Below are positions 31,511 through 33,021 of a stretch of DNA of 33,021 bases, in pieces. Source of the stretch: Prevotella sp. (lineage in GTDB: Bacteria; Bacteroidota; Bacteroidia; Bacteroidales; Bacteroidaceae). Within the stretch, counting starts at the first letter, position 1. Every line of letters begins with the position of its first letter. Position numbers and translations under genes: made by a program. Under the pieces are notes generated by a model. The model was not told the origin of the DNA and did no database searches. It saw only the letters and a list, made by a program, of their open reading frames with translations. Location: assembly GCA_016281055.1 (NCBI GenBank), contig JAEEHW010000066.1, positions 1 through 33,021 on the forward strand. The letters are read 5' to 3'.

Positions 31511-31730
31511 TAATTTGTGAGAAGGTACTCTGTTTTCGATTACTTTCTCTATCCTACATAATTCACGGAAATTTATCTTTGCCTACGGCGTACCAAAAAT
31601 TTTCATCGATTGTCATTAATTCTTCCACAAATTTAATTTATGAAATAATTTATGGCTTTTATGGTGATTTATGGTGCCTCGCAGAGAATAACATTAATTC
31701 CATGAATGATTCAGGGTATATAAAACCTTT

Positions 31731-32657
31731 ATGACAAAGATGCAGAAAATCATAGGATTGGGTGAAACCGTATTTGATATTATTTTTCGTGACAATCAGC
31801 CACAGAGAGCCGTGCCGGGCGGTTCGGCATTCAATGCAGTCATATCGCTGGGACGCTGCGGTGTGCCGTGCAATATGGTTACGGAGGTTGGTGATGACCG
31901 TGTAGGTGACATTGTCACGCAGTTCCTCTGCGACAATAATGTGGATACAAAGTATGTGTATCGTCATGCTGGTTCACAATCGCATGTATCGCTTGCGTTC
32001 CTCAATGAACGCAATGATGCGGAATATCAGTTCTACAAGATGCATGATGCCCTTAATATGCCCCCTCTGATGCCTGAGATAAACGCAGGAGATATAGTGC
32101 TGTTTGGTTCATACTTCGCTATCAACCCAAAGGTGCGTGAATGTGTCAGTGGCATACTCAATCGTGCCCATGATGTCGGGGCGATAATATATTATGATGT
32201 CAATTTCCGTTCGTCGCATTTGAAAGACCTGCCAGTAGTAATGCCTTCTATAATAGAGAATATGCGTATGGCAACGGTGGTACGTGGTTCGCGTGAGGAT
32301 TTCTCGTTGCTTTTTCAGAGCGATGACCCGGTGGATATATATGAAAAAAATATTCGGGAGTTATGTGACGTGTTCATATACACAGATGCAGACCAGCCGG
32401 TGCAGGTGTTCACTCCCTGTCATCATACCTTTCATCCTGCAAAGCCCATAACGACAGTAAGCACAATCGGTGCTGGTGACAATTTCAATGCAGGCTTCTG
32501 CTATGAGTTGTATAGGGAGGGGATTCATGAACCAAGTCAGTTGGCGAAGTTGCCGGAAGGTATGATAGAGAAACTGGTGATGATGGGACAGAATTTCTCA
32601 TCGCAGGTATGCCAGACGTTTGAAAATTATGTTCCCCATGATTTCCGTCCTTTCTAA
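31731..32657 (+). CDS. PfkB-family carbohydrate kinase (fructokinase/ribokinase type)
   Basis: Cytoplasmic sugar kinase that uses ATP. Family signatures: IIGLGETVFDIIF at the N-terminus (substrate Asp), VPGGSAFNAVISLGRCG (first PfkB signature), IIYYDVNFRSSH (D-N-x-R segment), and VSTIGAGDNFNAGFC (second signature, with catalytic Asp250 and anion hole). At 308 aa it has the usual length. Specificity cannot be read with confidence; fructose is the most common for this size and layout in the phylum. The ATG at 31731 and a second one at 31740 are both usable. I see no clear promoter box in the about 230 nt before it. Confidence 0.88.
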   Translation: MTKMQKIIGLGETVFDIIFRDNQPQRAVPGGSAFNAVISLGRCGVPCNMVTEVGDDRVGDIVTQFLCDNNVDTKYVYRHAGSQSHVSLAFLNERNDAEYQFYKMHDALNMPPLMPEINAGDIVLFGSYFAINPKVRECVSGILNRAHDVGAIIYYDVNFRSSHLKDLPVVMPSIIENMRMATVVRGSREDFSLLFQSDDPVDIYEKNIRELCDVFIYTDADQPVQVFTPCHHTFHPAKPITTVSTIGAGDNFNAGFCYELYREGIHEPSQLAKLPEGMIEKLVMMGQNFSSQVCQTFENYVPHDFRPF

Positions 32658-32749
32658 CTGGAAAAACCAAAAAACTGTAATTTGTATTTTCAGAGGCCAA
32701 GGAATACTGTTGACAATGGTTTAATTTTTAAGAGTTTAGCGAGGGCGTT

Positions 32750-32834
32750 GTAAAAGCTATCATATTACACTGTAATACGATAGCTTTTACCATGTAATAT
32801 GATAGCTTTTACAGGGTAATATGATAGCTTTTAC
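32750..32834. repeat. 22-bp-period array C: four 19-bp units with 3-bp spacers
   Basis: Unit 1 (32750) is GTAAAAGCTATCATATTAC. Units 2-4 (32772, 32794, 32816) are the inverted form GTAATATGATAGCTTTTAC, identical except for one base in unit 2. Spacers are ACT, CAT and AGG. Units 1 and 2 could fold into an almost perfect 19-bp hairpin with a 3-nt loop. This is the least diverged of the three arrays and defines the consensus. Confidence 0.9.
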
Positions 32835-32886
32835 GGTGCTGTTTCATAAACTGTAAAATTGGTATCAGTTTAGTTGAAAAAGGCGT

Positions 32887-32948
32887 ATAGCTCATTTTGC
32901 AGGATGATTTTGAGTAGTAGGTATTCAATAGCTCAAATTGCAGGATGA
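32887..32948 (+). repeat. Direct repeat of 21 bp with 41-bp period
   Basis: ATAGCTCATTTTGCAGGATGA (21 nt; 32887-32907) recurs at 32928-32948 with two mismatches (CAAATT for CATTTT). It lies just upstream of a predicted promoter and could be a pair of regulator sites. Confidence 0.7.
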
Positions 32949-32965
32949 CTTTTTCTGCCGTTTTC

Positions 32966-32996
32966 TTGGCTTTTTGGACTAAAGTTAGTACCTTTG
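32966..32996 (+). promoter_or_regulatory. Predicted promoter for a gene to the right of the window
   Basis: TTG at 32966-32968, 20 nt, then TACCTTTG at 32989-32996. The start site would be near 33002. The expected gene is outside the window. Confidence 0.6.
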
Positions 32997-33021
32997 CTAC
33001 CGCAGTCTGAAGCATAGTGGA

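Larger units (their letters stand above)
32658..33021. other. Gene-free right end of the window
   Basis: It holds array C (32750-32834), a direct repeat with 41-bp period (32887-32948) and a promoter reading out of the window (32966-32996). No open frame with coding features was seen. Confidence 0.6.

Noticed and set aside
32750..32834. CRISPR array
   Set aside because: The repeated units are about 19 bp with only 3-bp spacers and flip orientation. No cas genes are seen. CRISPR spacers are about 30 bp.

Overview
The window looks like chromosomal DNA of a Prevotella-type Bacteroidota (Prevotella/Segatella or a close relative). The evidence is the Bacteroidota promoter pattern (a -7 box TAnnTTTG about 19-20 nt downstream of a TTG/TTTG -33 box) seen before many genes, AT-rich leaders without Shine-Dalgarno sequences, the exported plant-polysaccharide enzymes, and the families present (BT_3928-like membrane protein, DUF1599, YfhO, C10 peptidase, OmpA with a coiled coil). 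No tRNA, rRNA or classical CRISPR array was seen.

Layout. 1-115: the 3' end of an IS30-family transposase, whose stop codon overlaps the predicted -7 box of a rhamnogalacturonan lyase (PL11). 2486-6723 (minus): housekeeping operon DUF1599 > BT_3928-like membrane protein/triose-phosphate isomerase (one continuous reading frame) > SPOR-domain protein > exonuclease III. 6855-9709 (plus): glycosyltransferase 2, ispF, class I fumarase. 9710-10302: a gene-free region with a 393-bp segment bounded by perfect 20-bp inverted repeats, holding a long hairpin and a 22-bp-period repeat array. 10303-11975: Y-family polymerase plus a tiny YolD-like gene. 12128-22569: a tightly spaced six-gene run encoding a carbohydrate esterase, a GH30, a GH43-CBM6-esterase, a C10 cysteine protease lipoprotein, an unknown lipoprotein and a GH31, mostly suited to xylan or other hemicellulose breakdown. 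22570-24272: a second 22-bp array and a REP-associated tyrosine transposase (RAYT)-like gene. 24351-29925 (minus): fabG, PL10 pectate lyase, a small exported protein and YfhO. 30260-32657 (plus): OmpA-like porin and a PfkB sugar kinase. 32658-33021: a third 22-bp array, a 41-bp-spaced direct repeat, and a promoter firing out of the window.

The most interesting system is the repeat family. Degenerate 19-bp units (consensus GTAATATGATAGCTTTTAC, often partly inverted within themselves) with 3-bp spacers occur in exact 22-bp register at three intergenic sites: 9950-10034, 22629-22757 and 32750-32834. The middle array lies just upstream of the RAYT-like gene. That protein carries an HxH...Tyr nuclease, a 24-bp minisatellite inserted between the catalytic motifs, and a C-terminal DprA/SLOG-like domain. 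I infer that arrays and transposase form a REP/RAYT-like system, with GTAA/TTAC ends in place of the classical GTAG. This is a hypothesis from sequence alone.
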